Positions 10,701-18,436 of a stretch of 64,000 bases of DNA are shown piece after piece. The stretch comes from JANMES01 sp038229715 (GTDB taxonomy: Bacteria; Planctomycetota; Phycisphaerae; Tepidisphaerales; Tepidisphaeraceae), in assembly GCA_038229715.1 (NCBI GenBank), contig JBBROD010000012.1:1-64000 (forward strand), in the 5' to 3' direction. The stretch's first letter is position 1, and each line of letters opens with the position of its first letter. The notes below the pieces were generated by a model that saw only the letters and a list, made by a program, of their open reading frames with translations, did not search any database and had not been told where the DNA came from. The position numbers and the translations under genes were made by a program.

Positions 10701-10831
10701 AGATCACCGCGCCCGGGAAAATCGACGGCCCGAGCACCGCGATCCCCGTAAACCAATGGCCCTCCACGGACAAAACCGGCCAGCAAGTACACAAGATACT
10801 TGAGCAGGCCGTCTCCGATGTTTACCGTTAA
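7775..10831 (+). CDS. Large sialate O-acetylesterase-family protein, second half degenerate
   Basis: The protein has 1018 residues, about twice the usual family length, with an N-terminal signal segment (TWLVLILITFIPWSIAMA). The first half is a normal SASA/SGNH esterase: a beta domain (DNAVLQRNTAVPVWGW), the nucleophile block GEVWFASGQSNMQW with Ser132, the GAIWNQGYAN block, and a DIGGAIHYRGK block that could supply Asp and His. From about residue 605 the same plan starts again (SQFRDNAVLQSGEPVIIWG), but the nucleophile block reads GDVWYVSLPGMA and the WxQG block reads GIIFVTGPDMF, so the catalytic Ser is absent. The first half probably deacetylates an exported glycan. The second may bind substrate or hold structure. 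The ribosome-binding site AAAGGA precedes the ATG. Confidence 0.85.
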   Translation: MICGRSRTLTWLVLILITFIPWSIAMAAKEKAAEVVKPEIELGAPFADNAVLQRNTAVPVWGWCKPGVTATVSFAGQSKTATADERGKWMVRLDPLTASYKPETLTIKTSEGKERTIKNVLVGEVWFASGQSNMQWVAAKSSCAKLEIKPHDGVAPIREFQVTSCYAQLFPIEHATGEWKNGTYGEYSAIALSFANTLQQELDVPIGILNCSFSQTQIQAWTPREGFRDGKDDYTKAIYQNILESDPRTPEHKAAWEKYYQSVEGTLKENATRVEKGEAAQPIPSPTPGNLHDNRDPTWLFNARLNPVIPYAVHGAIWNQGYANMSEGFNYYNNLHSLIRGWRIAWDRPELPVYFHQFYTAGDGSPLPAIGGANDMRFATWLARDIPHTGMASQIDIGGAIHYRGKALPGLRLALQALKHEYPDTILRQIQGGPALTNGVGGKAADLIADGPMFKSYTVDGNKLIVTLEHAGGGLVVAETKTSTHEGEKDGFERPIVIPDGESQVKLFYLADEKRVWHPATMKIDGDKVILTAAGVASPRGVSYASGGIAWLPNLYNAAMLPTTPFIYYDQKMVTAQSWPDQHLQIAGEEAAPNVSQLEYLLGRLPILSSQFRDNAVLQSGEPVIIWGAAAQGYLKDIPDDAVIRFSFNGVKTSFPINKTGPNVVKLSPDETRRGDEGLEWQVTLPPMPASSEPKTLTVELLIGEKVMQQRICKNIVIGDVWYVSLPGMAAEKAKKTAAAEEVVVAPMGDVRVMTRGSKSSTMNYPSRYTVSVSENPDSRFGADWNSAGDSLAGFLGKQIYARTKQPVGIICMQNSAGKEEVNPSLKSWIPFIGLKDAPSLMSDYKTLAAVSPGNAFFDANARRYVDAWKVYWSDYIPTMIETKAIPDGVAWGTYPKLSSEAKTEASQSYNLMTHSFTPTALKGIIFVTGPDMFTEDQGANFGEQLSALANCWRTRFRSPKARFFFTVPDKKLAPKITAPGKIDGPSTAIPVNQWPSTDKTGQQVHKILEQAVSDVYR

Positions 10832-10852
10832 CGTGGAACAGAGATGTGAGCG

Positions 10853-10894
10853 ACCGTCTGCACCGCTCAGGATCAGGAATGACCTGCGGACGGT
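10853..10894 (+). other. Hairpin after the esterase gene, possible terminator
   Basis: Arms 10853-10862 and 10885-10894 form a 10-bp stem with one G-U pair and a 22-nt loop. No run of T follows, so it may only stabilise the transcript end or be incidental. Confidence 0.3.
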
Positions 10895-11023
10895 GATCAA
10901 AAGTTTGTAGGTGAGCACGCCTCACGAAGAAGCGGCCCTGCTTTGCAGATGGTTGACTAATTAGAACCAGCAACGACCCTTGCCTATTGGAAGTGAACGG
11001 TCGATCCGCCAGGAGAAAAGAAC

Positions 11024-12541
11024 TTGCCCCAGCTTAACTTATCCCTGCTGAGCGATTCCATTCACTGGCACCAACGCCTCGGTTTGAACGGAATTACAAT
11101 GTTCTGGATGGGCTTGTTCCTCTGCGCCACTTACTGCTGCCTTGAAGTGGGTGCGGCCACTCCGAATAAGACTTTAGCCGATACAGTGTACGAGCCTGCC
11201 AAGGATTCCTTCTATCGCAAGACGCAGGTCTTTGCGACATGGATCATGATCTGGAATGGTTCGACCGAGAAAGGTTGGTGGAAGGCGTCCGATTACCATG
11301 GCTGCAAGGTCGAGGTAGACGGCACTTGGCAATCCATCGATTGGAACAACAAGAGACACATCGACACGTACTGCCAGTCCATGCTGGACGCGGGCATCAA
11401 CGTTATCCTGGTCGACTTCACCAATGGTTTTCGGTGGCAATGGCAGGCCGAGCGCGTCCAGCAGTTCTGTCATGATCACGGCATGAAATTCGCCGTGGCT
11501 TTCAATCCACAGGGCGGGAAAGAAATGGAAGTTGGCTGCGAGGCGATCTGGCAGCAATACGCGGCACCGGGCAAACCGCTGTCCGATAGCTATCTTTACA
11601 AGGACGGCAAGCCGCTGATCTTGCTCTATACAACGCGTGAGGGGTACAAAGGCAGCCTCGCGACAGAGGGGTCCTTTCGCACGAAATTCTCGACCGCCTG
11701 GGCCTCTGGTGAGGACTCAGAAAAGGACAAGTGGGGATGGCAACTCGATCCCGCAGTCGGTCCTGTCGCCTCGAAGGAGGCCATGTACTTAACCAGTTCC
11801 GTTAAGTTTGGAAGCCCCAAAACCCAGCCGGATGAATGGAGGCGAAATCTCTCCTGGCTGGACTACGGCATGATCATTGCCCGACGAAACAGCCCGAAAT
11901 ATGTGATCGTTGGATCCTTCGACGACGTGCATGAACGCAACGCGTGGCTGATCGCTGACACGGAAAACGCCCCTGCGGGCTGGCAAATGCGGGACAAAAA
12001 AGGAGCCATCAGTCCCGACGCCTATTACACCCGCGTCCGTGAATGGTTAAAGCGTAGCCCCTCCAGTGTTGAAGGCGGCTTGATCCCGGACGGCGCTTAT
12101 CTGGTCCGTTGCTCGAACGGCAACCTTCTTGGAGCGAAGGAGATTCGACAGGCGAATTCGGAGGCCATGCTTACCCCTTACCGCGAGAGCATTGACGGTC
12201 TCATCTGGTTTTATCATCTCGGCGGAAACGATTATCGACTGGTCAAACTGAATGCAGGAATGTCCTTGGAATCGAAGAATTCCAACATCATCCTTAACTT
12301 AGACAGTAAGTCAGCCGCACAACGATGGAGACTTGAAAAGAACGAGCTGGGGTTTCGCTTTCTGAACCAAGCTAGCGGGGAGGCCCTTGCTTATTCCGTC
12401 GCCAATGTCATCACGGAAGCGCGAAGCGACTCTTCGTCCGTTCAGTTTTGGTCCGTGATCAAACAAGCCACCGTTGATGAACTTCAGGACAAGCCGGAAG
12501 GCGCACCCAAGACAGGAGCGCAAAACCCAGCCGGTAAGTAA
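11024..12541 (+). CDS. Secreted TIM-barrel glycosidase-like protein with ricin-type C-terminal domain
   Basis: The frame gives 505 residues from a TTG at 11024 that follows AGGAG at a good distance. An ATG at 11099 would give a cleaner signal peptide (MFWMGLFLCATYCCLEVGAA) but has a poorer ribosome-binding site. The central 300 residues resemble GH71/GH99/DUF5010-type barrels: KTQVFATWIMIW near the start, GINVILVDFTNGF in the middle and VGSFDDVHERNAW near the end. From about residue 355 a beta-trefoil-like carbohydrate-binding domain follows with QRW and QFW motifs, the QxW signature of ricin-type lectins. A secreted glycan-active enzyme is likely, but family and substrate are not settled. 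It lies between two sialate O-acetylesterase-family genes. Confidence 0.6.
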   Translation: MPQLNLSLLSDSIHWHQRLGLNGITMFWMGLFLCATYCCLEVGAATPNKTLADTVYEPAKDSFYRKTQVFATWIMIWNGSTEKGWWKASDYHGCKVEVDGTWQSIDWNNKRHIDTYCQSMLDAGINVILVDFTNGFRWQWQAERVQQFCHDHGMKFAVAFNPQGGKEMEVGCEAIWQQYAAPGKPLSDSYLYKDGKPLILLYTTREGYKGSLATEGSFRTKFSTAWASGEDSEKDKWGWQLDPAVGPVASKEAMYLTSSVKFGSPKTQPDEWRRNLSWLDYGMIIARRNSPKYVIVGSFDDVHERNAWLIADTENAPAGWQMRDKKGAISPDAYYTRVREWLKRSPSSVEGGLIPDGAYLVRCSNGNLLGAKEIRQANSEAMLTPYRESIDGLIWFYHLGGNDYRLVKLNAGMSLESKNSNIILNLDSKSAAQRWRLEKNELGFRFLNQASGEALAYSVANVITEARSDSSSVQFWSVIKQATVDELQDKPEGAPKTGAQNPAGK

Positions 12542-12747
12542 ACTTATTGACTCAGAGATTCAAAAGGTTTTGCTCACCAGGTCACACTGGCGGATTCAAT
12601 CGGGTAGCATCACACCGGCGAACTTTCCGTCCGCGATTTTCGCAGTCGTGCGGTTTATCGCCAGTCGAGTTTTGCCGAATTGATGATGCGTTTGATGTCG
12701 GTCGCAATTAAATTACAGTTCCTGCGGTTTAAGAATTTGGAGTTGAC

Positions 12748-14640
12748 ATGCCCAGATCATTCATGCTTTATTGTTGGATGGCTTTGATCGCAATCACGAT
12801 CGCTACCGGACCGGCTCAGGCCGGTCTGAAAACCTTGCCCAAGGGTGAATCGGTGATCGAAACGCCGGCGATCGGAGCGGGGCTTTGCGTCGACAACTTG
12901 TTTCAATCGAACATGGTCCTCCAGCGCGACAAGCCGATCTCAATCTGGGGTTGGGCCGCCGCGGGGGAAATCGTCACAGTGACGTTCGACGGCAAAGAGC
13001 AGTCCGCCACTGCTGCACAGGACCGTACTTGGAAGGTGACATTCCCCGCGTTACCCGCCAGCGAGCAGCCGCGCGTGATGATTGTTCAGGGCAAGGATCA
13101 GAAGCTAACACTGGAGAACATCCTGCTCGGCGATGTCTGGCTGGCCGGTGGACAGAGCAACATGGAGTTCCCGACCGAAAGAATCGACAACGGCGACCTC
13201 GAACTCGCGTCGGCCAACTTTCCAAATGTCCGCCTGCTGACGATTCCGCAAAACGTAAATCAGGAACCGGTCAACGTCTTTCCACGGATTGAGGAGTGGA
13301 GCGATTGGTCGAAACAACATTTCCATAAAGGGTTTTGGGAAGTCTGCACGCCCGAATCAGCGCGCGAGTTTTCCGGCATCGCCTATATTTTTGCCCGTCG
13401 GCTTTACATGGCTACGCACATTCCACAGGGCGTGATCAACATCTCGCGCGGCGGGACGGCCGTTGAGACATGGACGCCGATCGGCGTGCTCAGGTCTATC
13501 GACACGCCGGAGGTTAAGGCGTTGCTGGCCGGGTGGGACACCAAGGTCGCCCAATGGGATCCCAAGGTCGACCTGCAGCAGCGGATCGATCGCTTGCACG
13601 AGCGGATCAAGTCGGGCAAGGCACCTGCCGATGCAAAAGACCCAACCGAACTTGCACCCGGACCGACAGTCGACATGAATCGCCCGGGCAACTGCTTTGG
13701 TGGTATGTTCGGGCCGATCAGTGGATTACGGGTCAAGGGTGCGATTTGGCATCAAGGCTACAACAACGCATTCGGTGAAGAAACTACCAACGGCGACATG
13801 TACCGCCAAATCTTGCCCCACATGATCGCCGCCTGGCGTGAAGCGGTCGGCGATCCGGAAATGGCATTCGGCATCATCTCGCTCTGCACCGATGGTGAGC
13901 CGCAATCGCTCGAAAAGTTTTCAACCGGGTTGGCTGACAACGGCTGCTACATCCGCGAAGCCCAGTTCCAGACTTTCCTCGATCTGCGTAAGGCCGGCGA
14001 TAAAAACATAGGCTACGCAAGCAGCTACGATCTGCGGCGGAATTGGTACCACCCGCAGATCAAAATACCAGCCGGCGAACGCATCGCCCGCTGGGCGATG
14101 GCGACTCAGTACGGTTCACAAATCCATTGGCTTGCGCCAATGGTTAAAGAAATGAAACTGGAGGACGGAAAGATCGTCCTGCAAATCGACGGCGACGCCG
14201 GTCCCTACAACGACGGCCCGATTTACGGTTTTTCCATTGCCGGCGACGACCGCAAGTTCTACCCTGCAACGGCTGGCTACCCAATGGTCGACGGGAAATC
14301 GACGAGTCACAACGTGATCCTGTTATCATCGCCGATGGTCGCCAATCCCAAACAATATCGATTCGCGTGGAACCGCAACCCGATGGCAAACCTGAAATCG
14401 ACCGATCACACCGATCTGCCGATGCCCATCTCACGCAGCGACCATTGGACGATGAACGACCTGTACGAATCGTATGTGGGAAAGAAATCTCAGTCCCCCA
14501 CCTCACTCGATCGTCAGGAACGTAACGCATTAAACAAGGCTTTACAGGCGGCTGATACCGCAAGGCTTGTTGAAGAGGCAAAAGCGTTCATACGCGACCA
14601 TGAATCACCGAACACACACGCCAAGAATAAAGGGAAATAA
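12748..14640 (+). CDS. Sialate O-acetylesterase family protein
   Basis: This 630-residue protein has a signal peptide (LIAITIATGPAQAG) and removes O-acetyl groups from sialic acids or other sugars. It shows all expected blocks in order: beta domain with SNMVLQRDKPISIWGW; nucleophile block GDVWLAGGQSNMEF with Ser137; IWHQGYNN; and YDLRRNWYHPQIK carrying candidate Asp and His. Length is normal for the family and matches the first half of the 1018-residue paralogue at 7775. A GGAG precedes the ATG. The next gene starts 2 bp after the stop, so the two are almost certainly co-transcribed. The true glycan substrate is not shown by the sequence. Confidence 0.88.
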   Translation: MPRSFMLYCWMALIAITIATGPAQAGLKTLPKGESVIETPAIGAGLCVDNLFQSNMVLQRDKPISIWGWAAAGEIVTVTFDGKEQSATAAQDRTWKVTFPALPASEQPRVMIVQGKDQKLTLENILLGDVWLAGGQSNMEFPTERIDNGDLELASANFPNVRLLTIPQNVNQEPVNVFPRIEEWSDWSKQHFHKGFWEVCTPESAREFSGIAYIFARRLYMATHIPQGVINISRGGTAVETWTPIGVLRSIDTPEVKALLAGWDTKVAQWDPKVDLQQRIDRLHERIKSGKAPADAKDPTELAPGPTVDMNRPGNCFGGMFGPISGLRVKGAIWHQGYNNAFGEETTNGDMYRQILPHMIAAWREAVGDPEMAFGIISLCTDGEPQSLEKFSTGLADNGCYIREAQFQTFLDLRKAGDKNIGYASSYDLRRNWYHPQIKIPAGERIARWAMATQYGSQIHWLAPMVKEMKLEDGKIVLQIDGDAGPYNDGPIYGFSIAGDDRKFYPATAGYPMVDGKSTSHNVILLSSPMVANPKQYRFAWNRNPMANLKSTDHTDLPMPISRSDHWTMNDLYESYVGKKSQSPTSLDRQERNALNKALQAADTARLVEEAKAFIRDHESPNTHAKNKGK

Positions 14641-14642
14641 CT

Positions 14643-15707
14643 GTGATTGAAACCGGCTATATCGCGGCGAGACTAATCGGGCTGTTGATCGTTTTACTTT
14701 TCTGCCAGTCCGCAACGGCGGATACAACGCAGCCGTCTGCGACTACTGATTCGAACAGCAATTCAAATCCGAAACCGACTCACGGACTCGTCGGGCTTCG
14801 CCCGCTGCCCCGAACCGAAGCCGACCTCAAAAGCTCACACGGCGGTCCGTGGGCCGGCCTGCCGACCTACGAGCAGCAAAAGGGGAACTATCCTTTCGTC
14901 GCCGACAATCTGGATGTGGTTTCCCAGTGGATGGAAGGAGACTTCAAAACCAAACGAGGTTTCTTCGAATATTACTGGGGATTGGACCCGATCCACGACA
15001 GCCTCGTCCCCGAGGAAAGCCCGCTGGTCAAGGAAATCCACGACTGGGAATCCAAAAGCGGCGAGATCGAGCACATCCTGATCTGTCGTGAGTACGATCT
15101 GGCGATCCATCGAGGCTACAAAAATGCCAAGCCAGGCCCGTTCAAAGAAGACACGCGGATTCTCTTTGCTGAGGACGTCGACCAGATCCGCAAACTCTTT
15201 CGCGACGCGCATCAGAAGGGACTGCTCAAGCACGACAACTACAAGCTGATTCAGATGGTGCAGCAACCTTCATTCTTTGCTGACGACGAGCGGGTGCATC
15301 CCATCATTGCAAAATTTGACGGGGTTACGCTGGAAGTTCACCAGTTTAACCGGCATTGGCCTTTGGAAAAAGGTTGGGTCAAACCCGCCAAGGTGGTTAG
15401 CGGCGCGAAATGGACGATCGCGCAGGGCAAGGAATACATCTTCTACTTCGGCCCGATTATGTGGAAAGAGAAACGGTATTCCCCGTTCATCGAGCGCGAT
15501 TGGCTCAGAACGTACTGGGCCGCCGGTCTGCCCAAGCAGGACCCGTTGGTCCATTACTACTTAAATATTTTCCCCAATGAGTCCGGCCGCGGGCGTCCGG
15601 TCGGTCCGGAGGCGGATCCGCATTCAGACCTCGGTTTCACGAAGTGGCTGATCGAGGAGATCAAAGGCATTCCGCATCCCAAGGATGACAAACCCGCCGG
15701 CAACTAA
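14643..15707 (+). CDS. Secreted protein of unknown function
   Basis: This 354-residue protein starts with GTG only 2 bp after the esterase stop; AAGGGA inside the esterase end is the likely ribosome-binding site, so translation is probably coupled. A signal peptide (LIGLLIVLLFCQSATA) is followed by a Ser/Thr/Asn-rich linker to about residue 45. The mature part is rich in Trp, Tyr, His and charged residues (for example GFFEYYWGLDPIHDS and EVHQFNRHWPLEKGW), which suggests a globular enzyme or binding domain. I recognise no family. Co-transcription with the sialate O-acetylesterase suggests a role on the same glycan, as an inference only. Confidence 0.7.
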   Translation: MIETGYIAARLIGLLIVLLFCQSATADTTQPSATTDSNSNSNPKPTHGLVGLRPLPRTEADLKSSHGGPWAGLPTYEQQKGNYPFVADNLDVVSQWMEGDFKTKRGFFEYYWGLDPIHDSLVPEESPLVKEIHDWESKSGEIEHILICREYDLAIHRGYKNAKPGPFKEDTRILFAEDVDQIRKLFRDAHQKGLLKHDNYKLIQMVQQPSFFADDERVHPIIAKFDGVTLEVHQFNRHWPLEKGWVKPAKVVSGAKWTIAQGKEYIFYFGPIMWKEKRYSPFIERDWLRTYWAAGLPKQDPLVHYYLNIFPNESGRGRPVGPEADPHSDLGFTKWLIEEIKGIPHPKDDKPAGN

Positions 15708-15756
15708 CGGCCGTTCGGGCAGGCGATTTAACCGGATAAATCAGCGCGAAAGTGAA

Positions 15757-16947
15757 TCACTTTTGAAGCGCCCGCCGCGAGTCTTCAAACGCGTCGGCGG
15801 CCATCTGCAGGTCTTGCGGCGTGTGGGCGGCGGATACCTGCGTGCGGATGCGGGCTTTGCCCATCGGCACGACCGGGTAGCTGAACGCCACGACGTAAAC
15901 GCCCCGTTCGAGCATCAATTCCGCCATCCGAACCGCGACCGATGCGTCGCCGAACATGACGGGGATGATCGGATGCTCGCCGGGCAGCAGGTCGAACCCT
16001 TTACGCGTCATCGCCTCGCGGAATAGCCGGGTGTTGTCGATCAACCGATGGCGAAGCGCTCCGCTTTCGGTGACCAGCCGAATCGCCTCGCGCGAACCGC
16101 CGACGATTGGCGGCGGGAGCGTATTGCTGAACAAGTACGGGCGGCTCCGCTGGCGGAGCAAGTCGATCATCACCTGCCGGCCGCTCGTGTATCCACCGCT
16201 TGCGCCGCCGAGCGCCTTGCCCAGCGTACCGGTGATGATGTCAATCCGTTCGGTCACGCCAAACCGCTCCGGCGTGCCGCAGCCGTGCTCGCCGATGAAA
16301 CCGACGGCATGCGAGTCGTCCACCATCACCATCGCGCTAAACTTATCCGCCAGATCGCAAATCGCGGGAAGGTTGGCGAACGAACCGTCCATCGAGAACA
16401 CGCCGTCCGTCGCGATCAGGATCGTTCGCGCCCCGCCGGATTGGGCCGCCTGCAGTTGCGCACGCAGAACGTCGATGTTGTTGTTCTTGTAGCGAAACCG
16501 CTTGGCCTTACAAAGGCGGATACCGTCGATGATCGACGCGTGATTCAGTTCATCGGAGACGATCGCGTCCTCTTCACCGAGCAGCGTCTCAAACAGTCCG
16601 CCGTTGGCGTCGAAGCAGGAGGAGTAAAGAATGGTATCATCGGTGCCCAAAAACCGGCTGAGTTCCTGCTCCAGATCGCGGTGGTTCTGCTGCGTGCCGC
16701 AGATGAACCGAACCGACGCCATGCCATATCCCCAGCGGTCCAGCGCGTCGTGGGCGGCCTTGATGATCCGCGGATGATCGGCCAGTCCAAGGTAATTGTT
16801 GGCGCACAGATTCAAAACCGATCGCCCGCCGGCCACGCCTACGTGCGCCTGTTGCGGCGACACGATCATTCGCTCGCGCTTGGTCAAACCGGCGGAATCG
16901 ATCTCGCTTAGAACCTGTTGAAAGTGCTGTTTGATCCGGTCGTTCAT
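15757..16947 (-). CDS. kbl: Glycine C-acetyltransferase (2-amino-3-ketobutyrate CoA ligase)
   Basis: This is a 396-residue PLP enzyme of the alpha-oxoamine synthase family. It cleaves 2-amino-3-ketobutyrate with CoA into glycine and acetyl-CoA, the second step of threonine breakdown. Visible marks are NLCANNYLGLADHP near residue 50, DDSHAVGFIGEHGCGT in the cofactor region, and TGTLGKALGGASGGY, whose Lys binds PLP. The length equals that of characterised Kbl enzymes. It is the second gene of a tdh-kbl operon: its ATG is 6 bp after the tdh stop and AAGGA overlaps the tdh end. It is a cytoplasmic homodimer by family knowledge. The tdh neighbour distinguishes it from the related BioF and HemA enzymes. 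Confidence 0.96.
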   Translation of the reverse strand: MNDRIKQHFQQVLSEIDSAGLTKRERMIVSPQQAHVGVAGGRSVLNLCANNYLGLADHPRIIKAAHDALDRWGYGMASVRFICGTQQNHRDLEQELSRFLGTDDTILYSSCFDANGGLFETLLGEEDAIVSDELNHASIIDGIRLCKAKRFRYKNNNIDVLRAQLQAAQSGGARTILIATDGVFSMDGSFANLPAICDLADKFSAMVMVDDSHAVGFIGEHGCGTPERFGVTERIDIITGTLGKALGGASGGYTSGRQVMIDLLRQRSRPYLFSNTLPPPIVGGSREAIRLVTESGALRHRLIDNTRLFREAMTRKGFDLLPGEHPIIPVMFGDASVAVRMAELMLERGVYVVAFSYPVVPMGKARIRTQVSAAHTPQDLQMAADAFEDSRRALQK

Positions 16948-16953
16948 CCCCGT

Positions 16954-18006
16954 TTATCCTTCCGCCCACGTGAGGACGACCTTGCCGCTTTCGCCGGACT
17001 TCATCGCGGCGAATCCTTTTTCAAATTCGGTGTAATGCAGCCGGTGCGTAATCACCGGCTCGATGTTCAGGCCGCTCTGCAGCATCACGGTCATCTTGTA
17101 CCAGGTTTCGTACATCTCTCTGCCGTAGATGCCTTTAATCGTGAGCATGTTGAAGATGACCGAGTTCCAATCGATGCTCATCTCCCCGCCGGACGGAATG
17201 CCCAGCATCGCGATGCGCCCGCCGTGACACATCGCCGCGATCATCTCGCGGAACGCCTGCGGATTGCCGCTCATTTCCAACCCAACATCAAACCCTTCCT
17301 TCATACCCAGTTGCTTCTGCACATCTGGCAGTTTTTGCGAACGGACATCGACGGTGACATCGGCCCCCATCTTCCGGGCCAGATCAAGGCGGTACGGATT
17401 CACATCGGTGACGACGACAAACCGCGCCCCCGCGTGTTTCACCACCGCCGCCGCCATGCAGCCGATCGGGCCGGCGCCGGTGATCAGCACGTCTTCACCC
17501 AGAACATCAAATGAGAGCGCCGTATGCACCGCGTTGCCGAACGGATCGAAGATCGACTGCACATCCCGCGAGATCGGCGGGTGCGGCTGGTGCTGATGCT
17601 CATGCACCCACACATTAGTCACCGGCAATGCGATGTACTCCGCGAATGCGCCCGTGCGGTTTACGCCAACGCCCTTGGTGTCTTTGCACAAATGCCTGCG
17701 CCCTGCCAGGCAGTTGCGACATCGGCCGCAAACTAAATGGCCTTCGCCGCTGACGATATCGCCCTCATAAAAGTCATGAACATTCGCGCCAACACCGACA
17801 ATCTTGCCCACGAATTCATGGCCGACGACCATCGGCACGGGGATGGTTTTTTTCGCCCACGCATCCCAGTTGTAAATGTGAAGGTCCGTTCCACAAATGC
17901 CGGTTCGCAGCACCTTGATCAGGACGTCGTTAATCCCAATCGTTGGTTCGGGTACATCGCTGAGCCACAGGCCCGGCTTGGATTCTTGTTTGACCAGCGC
18001 TTTCAT
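16954..18006 (-). CDS. tdh: L-threonine 3-dehydrogenase
   Basis: This zinc-dependent medium-chain dehydrogenase oxidises threonine to 2-amino-3-ketobutyrate with NAD. It follows the E. coli Tdh pattern closely: TGICGTDLHIYNWDAW (catalytic zinc Cys38 and His43), VPMVVGHEFVG, the structural zinc cysteines in CGRCRNCLAGRRHLC, IFDPFGNAVHTALSF, the NAD-binding GAGPIGCMAAA, and GIYGREMYETWYKM. I chose the ATG at 18006 (350 residues), which matches the family N-terminus MKAL and has GGAAAG upstream; the open frame could extend 17 codons further. It is the first gene of the tdh-kbl operon. The upstream 430 bp contain a long inverted repeat and no recognised gene. Confidence 0.96.
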   Translation of the reverse strand: MKALVKQESKPGLWLSDVPEPTIGINDVLIKVLRTGICGTDLHIYNWDAWAKKTIPVPMVVGHEFVGKIVGVGANVHDFYEGDIVSGEGHLVCGRCRNCLAGRRHLCKDTKGVGVNRTGAFAEYIALPVTNVWVHEHQHQPHPPISRDVQSIFDPFGNAVHTALSFDVLGEDVLITGAGPIGCMAAAVVKHAGARFVVVTDVNPYRLDLARKMGADVTVDVRSQKLPDVQKQLGMKEGFDVGLEMSGNPQAFREMIAAMCHGGRIAMLGIPSGGEMSIDWNSVIFNMLTIKGIYGREMYETWYKMTVMLQSGLNIEPVITHRLHYTEFEKGFAAMKSGESGKVVLTWAEG

Positions 18007-18154
18007 GTCGGGTCGCTTTCCGTTCGCACCGCAGGCGATCGCTCGCCGAGCGGTCAATGTACCATCTGTTCATTGAGAGGAAATTACGTGAATATATCCT
18101 CGCACCGCCCAGGTAACCAGCCGGCGCGATTCTGGGTAGTGAGTCAGTTTGAAA

Positions 18155-18272
18155 AACTCGACCGTACCACGGGCCTCCGGCCCGTGCTGATAGAGCGTGA
18201 ACCTGAGAAAATGAACGTCCTTGGTATTCCTAATCGTCGGCACGGGCCGGAGGCCCGTGGTACGGTCGAGTT
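18155..18272. repeat. 33-bp perfect inverted repeat, REP-like element
   Basis: Arms 18155-18187 and 18240-18272 are perfect reverse complements around a 52-bp spacer. Each arm contains the smaller palindrome CACGGGCC-TCC-GGCCCGTG. The same core recurs at 36432-36474. It fills the middle of the 430-bp gap (18007-18436) between the divergent tdh and DUF4159 genes, where I see no coding sequence. It is probably a dispersed non-autonomous repeat. Confidence 0.85.
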
Positions 18273-18347
18273 CCCCACGCAAGGCATTTCAAAATTCCAG
18301 ACTGAACCACTACCCGATTCTGATGGTCTCAAAAATGGCGTTCTTCA

Positions 18348-18375
18348 TTGCTCGGTTGTTCGCCTGTATTAGAAT
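18348..18375 (+). promoter_or_regulatory. Possible promoter of the DUF4159 gene
   Basis: TTGCTC (18348-18353), a 16-bp spacer and TAGAAT (18370-18375) resemble a housekeeping-sigma promoter, placed about 60 bp before the ATG at 18437. It is a sequence resemblance only. Confidence 0.35.
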
Positions 18376-18436
18376 AGACCCGCCACAATGCGTCGTTTTA
18401 TCGCTTGAGCGGCCAGGAAAGTAGTGAGCCCACACG

